Origin: Phascolarctos cinereus
Lineage: Eukaryota > Chordata > Mammalia > Diprotodontia > Phascolarctidae
Assembly (NCBI RefSeq): GCF_002099425.1
Contig: NW_018344068.1
Location: 7,012,501-7,076,500 of the forward strand
Reading direction: 5' to 3'
DNA length: 64,000 nucleotides
Both the position numbers and the translations under genes were made by a program. Positions 1 to 12,022 of this stretch are shown piece by piece. Under the pieces are notes generated by a model. It was not told the DNA's origin, made no database searches, and saw only the letters and a program-made list of their open reading frames with translations. How positions within the stretch are numbered: the first letter of the stretch is position 1; each line of letters starts with the position of its first letter.

Positions 1-639
1 AAACATATGTAATTCTTTGTTCTTATAACCATTCCCAGATTGCTGCATGTGTAAATGTGGTCCCTAGGAAAATTCTAGTGGAGACCAACCATCTCCTAAG
101 CTAAAAATGGTCAACCAGCTTCTTGTGGAGAAAGACTTAAAGAGGAAATTTTTTTTTGCTATTGGGGATTGTATTGGTTTTATGGTTAATATTACTTTTA
201 TGTTGCCAAACACCTCCTCAGACTCATAGAATCACTAAACCAATGCTGTACCCTCCTCCAACTACAGTGCCCAAGAAGGCTTAGGCAGAGATGGGTAACT
301 TGAGCTGCCTGCATGTTCCTGAGCTGGGAAGATCCTTCAGTTTTTCAGAGCTAAGCCTTGATCAGTGCAAGCAAATAGCCCTCTTTTCTACCTTTCACCT
401 TTTAGTAAGTACAGTTAAAGGAATTCAGAGATTGATCTGCCATCTAAGGGACAGGGAAGTATGTGGCATTTAGGTGGAATTGTTTGTACTCTAGCCATAT
501 CCTCAGTTTTTATTCCTCTAAACTAAGAATAGTGATAACTAGAAAACAGTACAAAGGCTCACAAATTTAAATTAACTTTGTATGATCTTTGAAAGACATT
601 ATTCAGTGATTCCATGGTAAAAACAATAATTTCACAACT

Positions 640-839
640 TTTTGAGTGTACATATACAAGATGCAATTTCCTCTTTTGCCATTGAGCACTCTCTCATCTC
701 TGTGCTTTTGCACTGGATGTCCATCATCTCTGAAATGTACGTTTTTTCTCACCTCCACTTCAGAGAATCTCACTTTTCCTTCAATGACAGCCCCAGCATT
801 TCCTTTTTTTCTTTTTTGAAGAGGAGCTGCACTCCTTGG
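640..839 (+). repeat. Non-L1 flank shared in inverted form with 23340-23510 (probably L2)
   Basis: About 200 nt next to the L1 tail that match, in reverse complement, the sequence after the L1 tail at 23340-23510. Both contain the equivalents of GAGGAGCTG, AATGCTGGGGCTGTCATTG and CATCCAGTGCAAAAGCAC. The last motif is typical of L2-derived sequence read in reverse. Confidence 0.7.
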
Positions 840-1880
840 ACTGGATTCCATTTTTTTAATTTTTTTTTTATTAATTTATTTTGATTTATCAACAATTACT
901 TCCATAAGCTTTTGAGTTTAAAATTTTTCTCCCCCTCCCTCCCCACCACCTTCCCCAAGACTGTGCATAATCTGATATAGGCTATACATATACATTCCTA
1001 TTAAACATATTTTCACATTAGTAATGTTATAAGGAAGAATTAGAACCCGTAAGAGGAACCACCAGAAAGAGGAAACAAAACTCACAGAAGAGAAAAAAAA
1101 ATAGCAAACTATGCTTCAATCTGCATTCAAACTCCATAGTTCTTTCTTTGGAGGTGGATAGCATTTTCCATCACGAGTCCTTTGGAGATGTCTTAGATCC
1201 TTGTATTGCTGGGAAGAGTTAAATTTATCAATATTAGTCATTGCAGAACGTGGCTGTTATCGTGTACAATGTTCTCTTGGTTCTGCTCTCTTCACTCAGC
1301 ATCAGACCATACAAATCTTTCCAGGTTATTCTGAAGTCAGCCTATTCATCATTTCTCACAGCACAATAGTATTCCATTACATTCATATACCACAACTTGC
1401 TCAATTCCCCAATTGATGGGCATCCTCTCAATTTCCAATTCTTTGCCACCACAAAAAGAGCTGCTATGAATAGTTTTGTAAGGGTGGGTCCTTTCCCCAT
1501 TTGTATGATCTCTTTGGGATACAGACCCAAAAGTGCTATTGCTGGGTCAAGGGGTATGCACATTTTCATAGCCCTTTGGGCATAGTTCCAAATTGCTCTC
1601 TAAGAGGCAGCTAGGTGGCGCAGTGGATAGAGCACCCGCCCTGAAGTGAGGAGGACCTGAGTTCAAATCCAGCCTCAGACCAAACACTTGACAGTTACTA
1701 GCTGTCTGACCCCAGCAAGTCACTTAACCCCAATTGCCTAAAACAAATTTAAAAAAAATTTTTTAAAAAAATTAAAAAAAATCCAAATTGCTCTCCAAAA
1801 TGGTTGGATCATTTTACAACTCCACCAACAAGCATTAGAATCACATGAGTTCTTGTACTCATTCATTCAAGTATTTTACT
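840..1880 (-). mobile_element. L1 3' end with ORF2 C-terminus, interrupted by a SINE
   Basis: On the minus strand this reads the last part of L1 ORF2: residues near IPLDPAIALLGLYPKE, then FIAALFVVAKNWKLRG, then WYMNVMEYYCAVRNDE. These align with the DPAIPLLGIYPK and TMEYYAAIKNDE motifs of mammalian L1. A 3' UTR follows, with a GGGAGGGAGGGGGAGAAAA-type stretch and an AATAAA-rich tail at the left end. The element is 5' truncated. A SINE has inserted at 1601-1781. Close copy of 22719-23330. Confidence 0.85.
1601..1781 (+). mobile_element. Short marsupial tRNA-derived SINE
   Basis: The head GGCAGCTAGGTGGCGCAGTG, the box-B-like GAGTTCAAATCCAGCCTCAG and an A-rich tail identify the family. It is flanked by the exact direct repeat TCCAAATTGCTCTC (1587-1600 and 1782-1795), so it jumped into the minus-strand L1. 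Confidence 0.93.
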
Positions 1881-2285
1881 ACCCTTATACTAAGGAAGCT
1901 TGCCTTGTATGCATGTAATATGTAATCCTTCCTGTTTAAATTTCAGCTCACTGAGTACTTGATAATTGGAGTCCACATATGAACGATCCAGTCTATATGC
2001 ACTAAAAAATGATATAAATGATAACATTTTTATAGAGCCTGTACAGTACTTTTAAAGCATAGAGGCTAAATCATAATCAAATCTTGGTTATGCTTAGATC
2101 ATCCATATTTTAGATTATCTGAACATTTTTTAGTTCAGCAGCCAGTATCAACAGTGTATATACATAATCTGCCCCGTAAGAGGCTGAATGCCTAAGATCT
2201 CTGAAAGCTGTATATTTTATAATCAGTCATTTGGAAGCCCCACTGATCATTGGATTTTTTTCAGAATTCTGTTTTCATTCATCTA

Positions 2286-2293
2286 CACATACA

Positions 2294-2326
<33 letters not shown>
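2286..2326 (+). repeat. (ACAT)n microsatellite
   Basis: About ten tandem ACAT units followed by a short AT run. Confidence 0.95.
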
Positions 2327-2328
<2 letters not shown>

Positions 2329-2399
2329 TAATTTTGCAATACATATAATTAATTTGTATTGGTTCTATGGTTAAACAGAATATGGCCTTTGAAAAACCT

Positions 2400-2885
2400 A
2401 AATATTTTTTATATGTGCACATACATATGCACTTTGGTAGTCATTCTAGAATATTGTTCTTTCTTTGCCCTACATCAGCTCATAAAAGTCCTTTCATGTT
2501 TCTCTGAATTCTGTATATTCATTTCTTGTGGTCCAGTATTATTCATTATATTCATATAACAATTTGTTTAACCATTCCACAATTGATAGGCACCTACTTT
2601 GATTGTTGTTTTTTACTATTACAAAAAGTACTACTGTGAATATTTGGGTATTTGTGAGACCTTTCTTTCTACCATTGACCTTCTTTGGGGTATATGCTTA
2701 TATATCTTCGGGTCAACATATGAGAATTTTGGTGATTTTTCTTACATAATTCTACAGTTCCTGCAGCAGTGATTTCTATCTTTTATCATCTTTGCCAATT
2801 TTCTGGGTATGAAGTAAAATCTCAAGAGTTGTTTTCATTTGCATTTCTCTTATTATTAGTATTTTTTCCAATATGGTCATCAAAC
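2400..2885 (-). mobile_element. Old L1 ORF2 3' fragment
   Basis: The complement resembles the L1 ORF2 C-terminal region. The + strand shows CCACAATTGATAGGCACC, TTACAAAAAGTACTACTGTG and CTTCTTTGGGGTATATGCTT in the same order as the younger copies at 840-1600 and 13850-13960, but much more diverged. Confidence 0.7.
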
Positions 2886-3057
2886 AATATTCCTAGAAAA
2901 ACTTTGAGTGGAAAGTGTCCATTTTTGTTCTTGAGTCCAGAGAGGCTTAAAAGTGTTGTTGGCCATTGCTACTGTTACTAAATGGAGAGAAGTCCTTAGG
3001 GCCCCATTGGTTAGAGATTAGAGTAGAAGTAACAAACTATTGAATCTTTTGTCATTT

Positions 3058-3205
3058 CAAATCAGCAAATGTGTGTTTCTTGAGTCAAGTGATATGTACA
3101 TGGGCCGGCCACTGATGGACGTTGGAGGAATGTAAAGATGAACAAGACATGCTCTACTTTCTCAAGGAGCTTAGAGTCTATTTGAGAAGATTTTATGAAC
3201 AATTA
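3058..3205 (-). mobile_element. L2 3' fragment (antisense)
   Basis: CTCAAGGAGCTTAGAGTCTA, after a diverged GATGAACAAGACATG stretch, is the L2 3' end read backwards. Diverged. Confidence 0.5.
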
Positions 3206-4049
3206 CTGAAGCCCTCTGATTTAGTTGAGGCAGATACTTCTACTATCAAAGATTGTATCCACTTCTCTTTAGACCATCTCTTTATATGAAGAAAAAAGAT
3301 ATACCATCTTCTGGGGATGAACATGACATTTAATAGCTAAATAATAGTTGAAGACATTAATATTAGTTGTGTCATACGACAAGATATCATTAATTACACC
3401 AAAACTAACTTTTAGGATACAGATCACTTTGGTTTTCTGACCACTGTGTTTGAGCTAAACAAACCTCTGAAAATTCCAAGCCTTCTCCCACATTATCTTT
3501 TACTTTCAGGGGTAGACTTCCTTGCTCGACTTCAATTTTATTTGGTGAAGTCTTCACTTACTGAGTGGAAGGTATAGAATCCCTTATTATCCTATTTCCA
3601 GCAACAAGCAGCTTTCTTTTTCTTCCTGACTGTGCTTCCCTAAGAAATGAGATTCCATCTGTGCTCCTGTGGGTGGGCTCATGAAGCTTGCTTTCCTAAT
3701 GTGTCTATTTACATCAGCATGGCTTTCTATTTTAAGAACATGAATTCTATAGGGCAAAGACCATATTTCTTTCATTTCCTTCTATATAGATCATACTATA
3801 GTATCACTCAAATAAGGAATATTGAAATAAGCTAATATAAATTGTTAAGTTTATTTCATTTATTTTGAGAATAATTTTTCATGGAAATCAACGTAAGTTC
3901 TATTTCTTGGCACATTTCAACCTGAATCTATACCAGGGGGGAAGAAAAGCAGTCTATTGAACTTAATCTTTTTCTGCTTCTGACTTCTACTCAAATGTAT
4001 ATGTGATTTTATTACTGTGGGTGCTCTTTTTACTGGTTTAAACCTACAG

Positions 4050-4360
4050 ATTGTTGTTGTTGTTGTTGTTTGTCTTCATTCTAGAAGAAGACCATGACAT
4101 CAGGGAGGTGATGCCATGACATGCAAGTAAATTGGATTTAAGTGAGGGAGGGCTGTGGAAAGTTATCAGCCTCACCTTCTCCTCCAGAGCCATCTGGGTC
4201 CAGTGGTTTGATGTAGATAGATCAGGACCACTGGAGATGGCCCAGGATACAGTGGGAGACCTTGGCCTCTTTAAGCTAAGGTCTTTAACTGGTCCCAGTT
4301 TGACTGAGGCAGTACCCATTCAGTAATTAAGGCTAGGTAAGAAATGCAGATAATGGCCCC
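4050..4360 (+). repeat. Unnamed ~280-nt interspersed repeat, copy 1
   Basis: Begins with (TTG)n and TTCATTCTAGAAGAAGACCATGAC. It contains CCTCCAGAGCCATCTGGG, ATCAGGACCACTGGAGATG and GTCTCAGTTTGACTGAGGCAG-like text and ends near CATTCAGTAATTAAGGC. Two other copies lie at 10575-10835 (minus) and 45660-45950. The family is common in marsupials as I recall, but I cannot name it. Confidence 0.75.
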
Positions 4361-4849
4361 TTTTGCCTAGTCAAAACAAAACAAAACCCCACAGATTTAA
4401 ACTTATCCTCAGTGCTTATCCATGTCCTCCCATAAATCCTCAACAATCCTCTAATAAATCCTCTTGAAATCACTTGAGTATCAATGGAACAAACCACTGA
4501 TAGTTTCACTATATGACTGGCTAGCCTTTCCTTCTGGTATCAGTTAAAAGATGATATCCTTTGCACTACTTCTCCTGGCCGATTCTTCATTGTTAATGTG
4601 TTAGGCCTTCAGAAACTTTGTTCTATGACATGCAACTATAGGTGATTACTGAAGACCACTCATGTTAAAAAGATAGGCTTTTGTTTCAAGGAGAAGCTCA
4701 GTATTATTAATAATAAACAAGATTTAAATAATATTTTAAGGTTTTCAAAGTACTTTATATACATTAACATATTTGATCATTAAAAGCATTGGACAATTTC
4801 CTAAAAACAATTCAGCTTATTCTCTTTAGGTCTAGGCCCAATTTATTGT

Positions 4850-5540
4850 CCATTTGCGTACTTTTTCAGGTTGTACATACTGTTGGACCAGCTTCATGGA
4901 TTGTCCATTCAATTTTATATTAAAGTCTTCAATAGGCATTTTTCATCCACTTGGTCTCTCTTGTGTGGATAGTTTGGCTGAACTCTTGAGTAGTAACGGA
5001 TCTCACTTAGGAAGCACAGCAGTGCCTTATCATGTCATTACAAAATTGTGTCAGATAATCTAGAGGGCCTCACCATCTATGGGGAATACTTCTTCCTTGT
5101 GAATTCTACAACAATGGCAAACACCTCTGACAAACATGTGCCTACCTATTTTGTGTATTCTTTGTGATCACTAATCAGAGGGTGTTCATACAAAGTCATA
5201 TTGTTATATCTTTCATAGAATTTTGTGTGATTTTGACATATGCATGGGAGAAACCTTATTAGAGGAGAATCTTTAAGGTAGCAATTTGCTTTACTAAATC
5301 AGATTTTTAATAATAAAAAAAATATTAAGCACAGTGGGATTTTTGTGTCCTTAGCACCTTTCAGTCAGTTTGTATGACTATGAAGATGTATTCAGCTGCA
5401 GAATATCATTTGCAAAAACCTGCCTGCCTCCTTTTCATGCCTTCATCAAGGATGCCCTTGATGCATCTACAGTTTAGGTGCGTTATAAAGATTTTGTAGG
5501 GATGACAAAACAGCATATGCACTGGTATTTATGGATATTT
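4850..5540 (-). mobile_element. RTE-clade LINE fragment (reverse transcriptase region)
   Basis: The complement of 5395-5510 reads like the RTE/BovB RT segment: residues IKGILDEGMKRRQAGF followed by a YS...IF pattern, comparable to the family's LDE..REQAGFRKGYST.DHIF. It carries stops and is old. The same segment recurs at 62480-62680, which supports a dispersed repeat. The left limit is uncertain. Confidence 0.55.
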
Positions 5541-5689
5541 TTTACAGTTACTATTTTTAGTGACTCTCTTCTCTGGATTTTTGTCACACTGCTTTCTCTT
5601 GGTTCTTCTCCTGTGTGATCACTCTTGCAGTCTACCTAACTGTAGCTGTATCTAAAGACTGTCATGGACCTTTTTCTCTTCTCTCTCCG

Positions 5690-6720
5690 TACTCTTTCTC
5701 AGTTACCCCATCAGTTCCCGTGGGCTTAATTATCATCTCAGGAATTACTCCTAGATCTATATATCTAGCCATTGTCTCTTCCTGAGCTCTAACCAGTCTC
5801 ATATCACCGAGTGCTTAGACATTTTGGATTAGATGTCTATAGGCATTTCAAACTCATTTATCTTTAAAACAGTATTCATTATCGTTCTCCCTAAACCCCA
5901 CCTCTTATCCCATCATTTCCCTTTCTGTCAAGGTACCACCATCCTCCCAGCTACCTGGGTTTACAAGCATAGAGTCATCCTTGAATCTTTATTGTCTATC
6001 ACCCCACATAACCATTCACTTGCCAAGCCTTGTTGGTTTTGCTTCCATGATATCTCTTGCTATAATCCCCTTCTCTCTATTCAGACAGCTGTGACCCTAA
6101 TTTAAACTCTTATCACCTCTCACCTTGACTATTAATTTCAATTAGATTTCCTGATTGAAATCTCTACCCTCTCATGTCCATCCATCACACAGCTTCCAAG
6201 GTGATATTCCTAAAGCATAGATCTGATGAGGTCACATTCCTGCTCAGTAAACTCCAGTGGCTCCCTTTTACATGTAGGATAAAATGCAAACTTCTCTGTC
6301 ATTTGAAGCCTTTCACAACCTTTCTAGGCTGAGATTCTACCTTTTTAGACTCATTATACATTATTTCTATTCACAAACACTATAGTCTAGACAAACTGGC
6401 CTGCTTTTTGTTCCCCACATATGACACTCCAGCTCTTGTTTCTTTGTTTTAGGAAAGCTCTCTCTCTCACCTTTGCCCCTCAGAATTCCTAGTTGTATAC
6501 TCAGGTGCCAGTGACTACTTGAGACATTTCTTGATCCCCTCAGATACTAATGCTCTCTGTCCAGAAATTGTGTTATGTTCATTTTGTATATAGTTTTTTT
6601 TATACTTCATATCTCTCCTAATAATATGTGAGCTCCTCAAGTGAAGGAACTGTTGGGTTTTTGTTTTTCTATCCCTAGCACTTTGGACTTAAGCAATTAA
6701 TAAGTTTCTGTTGGTTGATG
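5690..6720 (+). mobile_element. L2 LINE 3' part
   Basis: Reads the L2 ORF2 end and 3' UTR in the sense direction: CTTATCACCTCTCACCTTGA, then CCTAAAGCATAGATCTGATG, then CTCCAGTGGCTCCC and AGGATAAAATGCAAACTTC. It finishes with the family tail ATCCCTAGCACTTTGG...AATAAGTTTCTGTTGG. Old and stop-ridden. Confidence 0.75.
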
Positions 6721-7076
6721 GCAATTTTTTGTAAATAGTTTTTCCCAATTATTTCATGTCATTTCTTCTCTCAGATACCTTGAGATAAAGTGCCTCCATA
6801 TGCCTCAAAAGTGTATCACTATCATCATAGACCTCCTCTGTATATATATATTTTTTTATCCAGATGTTCTCATTTTTATTTTCTTTAGTAATGCTTTAAT
6901 CTCCTCATGTGGCATATTGTGGACTTTGATGTTAGAGTTCTCAAGTGGTAGCTGGCTCTAATGTCATTAACGGACAAAAGAATTTTTCAAAAGATAATAG
7001 AGCAACATAAAGAGACTTTTGTTATAGAAATGTTGACAGGAAGGTGGCAGATTAGAGGCAGCCAATCTGAACTCTC

Positions 7077-7232
7077 TTTTTTTTTTCTTTTTTTGTCTAG
7101 GCAATGGGGTTAAGTGACTTGCCCAGGGTCACACAGCTAGTAAGTGTTATGTGTCTGAGGGCAGATTTGAACTCAGGTCCTCCTGAATCCAGGGCTGGTA
7201 CTCTATCCACTGAGCGCCACCTAGCTGCCCCA
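7077..7232 (-). mobile_element. Short marsupial tRNA-derived SINE
   Basis: Complement of the standard unit with a T-rich left end. The flanking direct repeat AATCTGAACTCTC (7064-7076 and 7233-7245) is exact, so the insertion is complete and fairly young. Confidence 0.93.
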
Positions 7233-8251
7233 AATCTGAACTCTCGACATTCCCATCCAGACAACTTTAAAATAATGTTTCAAGTAAAAGTTTGAAGCAG
7301 CAGAGCCAATAAAAGATTAGGGTGAGACATTTTTCTGGCTTATGCAAACTTAGGAGGTCAGCAGGAGAAGTTAGTCATACCAAGGTTGAAGCCTATTGGC
7401 CTCCACACATGGCGATAGCAGTAGTAGCAGCAGGAGCTCTTAGCCCAGAGATGGTAAGGGGGTTGAACAGCTGATCAGAAAGAGATTACAGTGGACCCTT
7501 GGCTGGCATTGCTTGACAACTGTTGCCCATACAAAGTTTTGGGTTGCTGTTCCAAGGAGGAAAGGTGTGCTTGTGGTCAGTCACAAAGGAGTAGGAATCT
7601 GGGTCACAGTTCCAAAGTAAAGAGAGCGTTAGCACTTGTGGCTGAAGGGGAGCAGAGGCCTTTCCTGGGTGAAGACCAGAGCACAGACCAGGAGAAGAAT
7701 GACCATACTGCTCCCAGGATCACACCACCTTGGAAGTACCAAAAATTTACAAACCTCCAGAACTAGCTTTGAAAACAGCAGCATGAAAAAGCCTAAAGCT
7801 TGGGACAGTTCCTCCCCACTCCTAGGCGAGCAGAGCCAACTTTAATGTAGAGTTGAGTCAAGAAATTGGCTAGAAAAATAAGCAAACAACAACAACAACA
7901 AAAAATTGACTATAAAAAGCTACTACAGTGGCAGGGAAGACCAAGACAAACTCAGGAGACAACAGCAATGTGAAAACAGTTACAGACAAAATCTCAAAGA
8001 AAAATGTTAATTGAACCCAAGCCCAACAAAAATCCCTGGAAGAATTAAAGAAAGTGCTAAAAATGGTAAAGGAAAAATTGGGGAAAGAAGTAAGAGTGAT
8101 ACAAAAAAATTATGAAAAAAAGAATTAACAGCTTGGTAAAAGAGGCACAAAAAAATACTGAAGAAGCTAACACCTTAAAAAGAATTGGTAATTCTTAATG
8201 GTAAAAGGGGCACAAAAATTCGCTGAAGAACTCATTAAAAAATAGAATTGG

Positions 8252-8402
8252 AGGGCAGCTAGGTGGCACAGTGGATAGAACTCTGGCCTTGGAATCAGAA
8301 GGACCTGAGTTCAAATGGGGCCTCAGACACTTGACACTTAACTAGTTATGTGACCTTGGGCAAGTCACATAACCCAGATTGCCTAGCCAAAAAAAAAAAA
8401 TT
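8252..8402 (+). mobile_element. Short marsupial tRNA-derived SINE inside L1
   Basis: GGGCAGCTAGGTGGCACAGTG head, GAGTTCAAATGGGGCCTCAG and an A12 tail. It interrupts the ORF1-like part of the host L1. Flanking repeats are short (AATTGG). Confidence 0.9.
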
Positions 8403-8717
8403 GGGCCAAGTGGAAAATGAAGTACAAAATCTCACTGTAGAAAATAATTCCTTAGAAATTAGAATTGTCCAAGTGGAAGCTAAATGACGCCATGAGAGTC
8501 ATCACCCTTTGACCCAGCAATACTACTACTAGTTTTGTATCCCAAAAAGATCAGAGAAAAAGGAAAAGGATCTGTATGTACAAAAACATTTTAGTAGCTC
8601 TTTTTGTGATGACAAAGAATTGGAAAAAGAAGGGATGCTCACTAATAGGGGAGTGACTGAACATGCTGTGGCATTTGATTGTGGGAATACTATTGAGCTA
8701 TGGGAAATGGTGAGAGG

Positions 8718-8885
8718 AAGGGCAGCTAGGTGGTGCAGTGGATAGAGCACTGGCCCTGAAGTCAGGAGGACCTGAGTTCAAATCTGGTCTCAGACTAGAC
8801 ACTTGACACTTACTAGCTGTGTGATCCTGGGCAAGTCACTTAACCCCATTGCCTAACAAAAACAAAAAGAAACAAACAAAAAAAA
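8718..8885 (+). mobile_element. Short marsupial tRNA-derived SINE inside L1
   Basis: Full unit with an AAACAAACAAAAAAA tail. Direct repeat GGAAATGGTGAGAGG (8703-8717) recurs with one change at 8886-8900. Confidence 0.92.
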
Positions 8886-9759
8886 GGAAATGATGAGAGG
8901 GATGGTTTCAGAAAAACATAGTAATACCTATATGAACTGATGCAAAGTAAAGTCAGAAGTAGATCATGATTTCACATGTATAATGTACAAGCAACTGTGA
9001 AAGACTTAGCTACTCTGACCAATACAGGGATCTGAGACAGTTCCAAAGGACTTAGGATGAAAAAAACTGCTATCCATCTCTAGAGAGAGAACTGATGAAC
9101 TTTGAGTGCAAACTGAAGTATAATTTTCTCACTTTTTTTTTTTGGCAATATGGCTTATATAGAGATATGTTTTGCGTGATTTCATATGTATAATTGGCAT
9201 CATATTGCCTGCCTACTAAATGGATGGTGGAAGGGGTGGGAGGAAGGGAGAGAATTTGGAACTCAGAGAAGAATGCAAAAAATAATAAAATTTTTGAATT
9301 TTTTAAAAAAGAAATGTTGACATTCCATTTTTTTGTTTGTTATTTGTCCTTCCATTTCATACTTAAATGCCCTCAAGATGATCTAGTGTAGGGTCTCTCC
9401 TCGACTTTTAAATAAATTTATGTTTCCCTCTTGCTTCTTGGATGGAGTTTTATGAGATTTATAATTTTTTTTGCCAAACTCTCCTATGAGACCTTACAAA
9501 TGAGTATGTATACGAAACCAGTTGTTGCTGTTGGCTGCCACCTTTATCGACTAGCAAGATGAAGTGTTTGCTGGTCAAGGCTTTTTGTAAGCTTTTTCCA
9601 TCTCATAGTAGCAGTTGATTTCCAAATTAAACTTCTTAGGAAGTGGTAATAGTCTTTGTTGGTGCTTAGTATTTTATCCATTTCCCATTTTTTAGCACCA
9701 ACAACTTGTTCATATATGTCAGATTGGAATTTCCTAAGTTAGGCCGCCTATCTTCCCGT

Positions 9760-10420
9760 TTTTAGTTGTCTTATTTGGTGGTCATCTTTTCTCTAACAAG
9801 TCATTGGTGGCTTCTAATCCCTTAACCCCTCAATTCTTTCTCAGGCTATCTCCCCTGCCCTAGTTACTATCTGCTCTTTTTCCCAACTTGACCAGTTACT
9901 GAACCAATTCAATTCTACAAAGTCCTCCTCTCTTAAATCTCTAGCCCCTTTATCATTTTGTCAGTTGTGGCCTGCCAAGCCTCAGCCTTGAATAATTCCC
10001 ATCATTGGGAAGGCATTTCTGCCTTCATTCCTACACGTGTGTTGCTGAACAAAGGTGGAAAAAATCATGTACCTATGCTGATTGGGTACACTACAGATTT
10101 ATGTTACACAAACTCACCTGGGCCCTCCCTGATGCTAGGCAATCCTAATATAACTCCTCTATCTATTCATTTTCCCTCTCTCCATATCAGCTCTTTCAAA
10201 CCTTTTCATTCTTCCTTAAAGCTCTCATAGTTCCTTCTCCCCCCATTCTCTTAGCTGCAAAACTTGATCACATTTTATAGAAAAAATTGAGGCCATTCTC
10301 TAAGAGCTCCCTCTTCTCCCCTCTTTCTCTTCTTCTATTACTTATATGCCTTCTGCCACTATCTTCTCCTTCACCGCTGTCTCAGTTGATGAAGTGGTGC
10401 TTCTCCTTCCCAGGCCCTAC
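9760..10420 (+). mobile_element. L2-type LINE internal fragment
   Basis: The region resembles the L2 ORF2 linker between endonuclease and RT. It has GGTGGAAAAAATCATGTACC, ATGCTGATTGGGTACACTAC, CTGGGCCCTCCCTGATGC and ends at GTCTCAGTTGATGAAGTGG (V-S-x-D-E-V). The assignment rests on remembered family text and is moderate. Confidence 0.5.
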
Positions 10421-10574
10421 TCGGTCATTGTGTGGGCCCTGATCAGCTCAGAATGAATGTAAATAGCAGTTGTTTCTGTTTTGGACAGGAACCCAGAGGG
10501 TATCTTCCCCCTCCCCCGCAATTGGATCTTCTATCTATTTATTTGCTTGTTTATTCCTTCATTGTTTGTTTTAA

Positions 10575-10835
10575 ATTTTCCACTAGGTAAAGAGGCCATT
10601 CTCTGCCTCAATTCTTATTAAACTTTAATCACTGAATGGGCTCGAACTGAGACCTGTTAAAGACCTTAGCTTGAAAAGCATCTGGCCACTGGGCCCAGAT
10701 GCCTCTGGAGGAGAAGGTGAGGCTGGTGACTTTGCAGAGCCCTCCTTGCTTAAATCCAGTTCACTTGCATGTCATGGCCTCACCTTCCTGACTTCATGGT
10801 CCTCTCTGAGAACGAAGGACAGACAACCACAACAA
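10575..10835 (-). repeat. Unnamed ~280-nt interspersed repeat, copy 2
   Basis: Reverse complement of the same unit as 4050-4360: shared are the TCTGGAGGAGAAGGTGAGGCTGG block, GGCCCAGATG and ATGTCATGGCCTCACC. Confidence 0.75.
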
Positions 10836-10859
10836 AGCCTTTTGTTGTGTATTTGTCTG

Positions 10860-11410
10860 TTCCAGGACACATTTTAGGAGTGCCAAGGATAATCTGGAAG
10901 GTGACTAGAGGCAGTGACCAGATTGGTGAAGGTTCTTATCGTTATTTCATGTGAGATTTGGTTGATGAAAATGGAGATGTTTAACCTGGAGAAGTGAAGA
11001 CTACAGGGAAATTTGATAACTGTCTTCAAGCGTTTGAAGGACTGTAACAATAAAAAGATGTTGGACTTGTTCTACTTGGCCCCAGAAGACTGGACTAGAA
11101 ACAATGTGTGGAGTTGCAGCAGAGTAGATTTAAGCTGAATGTCAGTCAGTCAGCAGCCATTTATTAAGCACTTACTGTGTACCAGGCACAATGTTGAATG
11201 CCGGATGTAAGGGAAAACATCTAACCATTAGAGTCATCGACATGGTGAAATGGGCTACCTTGGCAAATATGGGCTTTCCTAGGGCTTTTCAAGCAGTTTT
11301 GATGACCACTTATCAAGTATGTTGTAGAGGGAATTCCTGTTCAGGTATGGAACAGACTAAGATGATGTCTGACATTCTTTCTGACTCAGATCCTGGGATT
11401 CTTCGATTCT
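10860..11410 (+). mobile_element. CR1/L3 LINE 3' end with a nested L2 scrap
   Basis: Sense 3' region: TTCAAGCGTTTGAAGGACTG, TTGTTCTACTTGGCCCCAGA, GTATGTTGTAGAGGGAATTC and the ending GATTCTTCGATTCTC, which resembles the (ATTCTATG)n tail of the clade. An L2 fragment at 11135-11205 interrupts it. Confidence 0.75.
11135..11205 (-). mobile_element. L2 3' fragment nested in CR1/L3
   Basis: CAGCCATTTATTAAGCAC and CTGTGTACCAGGCAC are the L2 3' end read backwards. CR1 text resumes after it. Confidence 0.65.
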
Positions 11411-11659
11411 CTTGTGTATCTGGATTCAAGTTTTCCTGCGGTGTCATATGTTGTTCTTGACTTGTTGGACATACCTCTCAATTGACTCCTGGTATCAGAT
11501 GTCATATTTGGAGATAAAATATACTTGCAAAAGGAAAGCAGAAAACAAAATTTCTGGTGATGGAGTATGAACCTACGTCTAAGATAGCACACGATTAGGG
11601 TAGAGCTCAGAGGTGGGATTTGAAGAAAATTACATGTGTTAATCTTAATGTCCCAAGCC

Positions 11660-11800
11660 AAAATCATTCAGTCAGTTATGTTATTAAACATTTTTTGTGC
11701 TGAGTACCCAGGATACAAAGACAAAAATGAAATAGATCCTGCCTTCAGGGAACTCACTCTTTTAACGAGGTAGATAACATGGGCACAGAAAAAAGACACT
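11660..11800 (-). mobile_element. L2 3' fragment
   Basis: CATTCAGTCAGTTATG, GGATACAAAGACAAAAATGA and CCTTCAGGGAACTCACT follow the reversed L2 end. Confidence 0.6.
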
Positions 11801-11879
11801 AGCTAACTTTTATTGGAAAGATACTAAACAGCTGGTGGGTAAAAGGCCTTCTGCTGAAGGTTGACTCTTTAGTTGATTC

Positions 11880-12022
11880 TTTTTTTTTTTTGACTAGGCA
11901 ATAGGGTTAAGTGACCTGCCCAGGATCACACAGCTAGTATTGAGTGTCTGAGGCTGGATTTGAACTCAGGTCCTTCTGACTTCAGGGTCTGTGCTCTATC
12001 CACTGCACTACCTAGCTGCCCC
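11880..12022 (-). mobile_element. Short marsupial tRNA-derived SINE
   Basis: T-rich left end, then the complement of the standard unit ending CACTACCTAGCTGCCCC. Flanked by AGTTGATTCTT on both sides (11870-11880 and about 12028-12038). Confidence 0.92.

Larger units (their letters stand above)
7330..9315 (+). mobile_element. L1 with 5' UTR and part of ORF1 joined to ORF2 C-terminus and 3' UTR
   Basis: 7330-7860 matches the L1 5' region also present at 23600-24060 (shared CAGGATCACACCA and CTTGGAAG.ACCAAAA). 7900-8490 is ORF1 coiled-coil coding text. From about 8490 it jumps to the ORF2 C-terminus (TTTGACCCAGCAATACTACT and TTTTGTGATGACAAAGAATTGG), then a 3' UTR ending in AATAATAAAATTTTT. Most of ORF2 is missing. 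Two SINEs sit inside it. Confidence 0.75.

Noticed and set aside
1601-1680. tRNA gene
   Set aside because: The A- and B-box-like text belongs to the tRNA-derived SINE; no cloverleaf with a plausible anticodon arm was found, and the same unit recurs many times.
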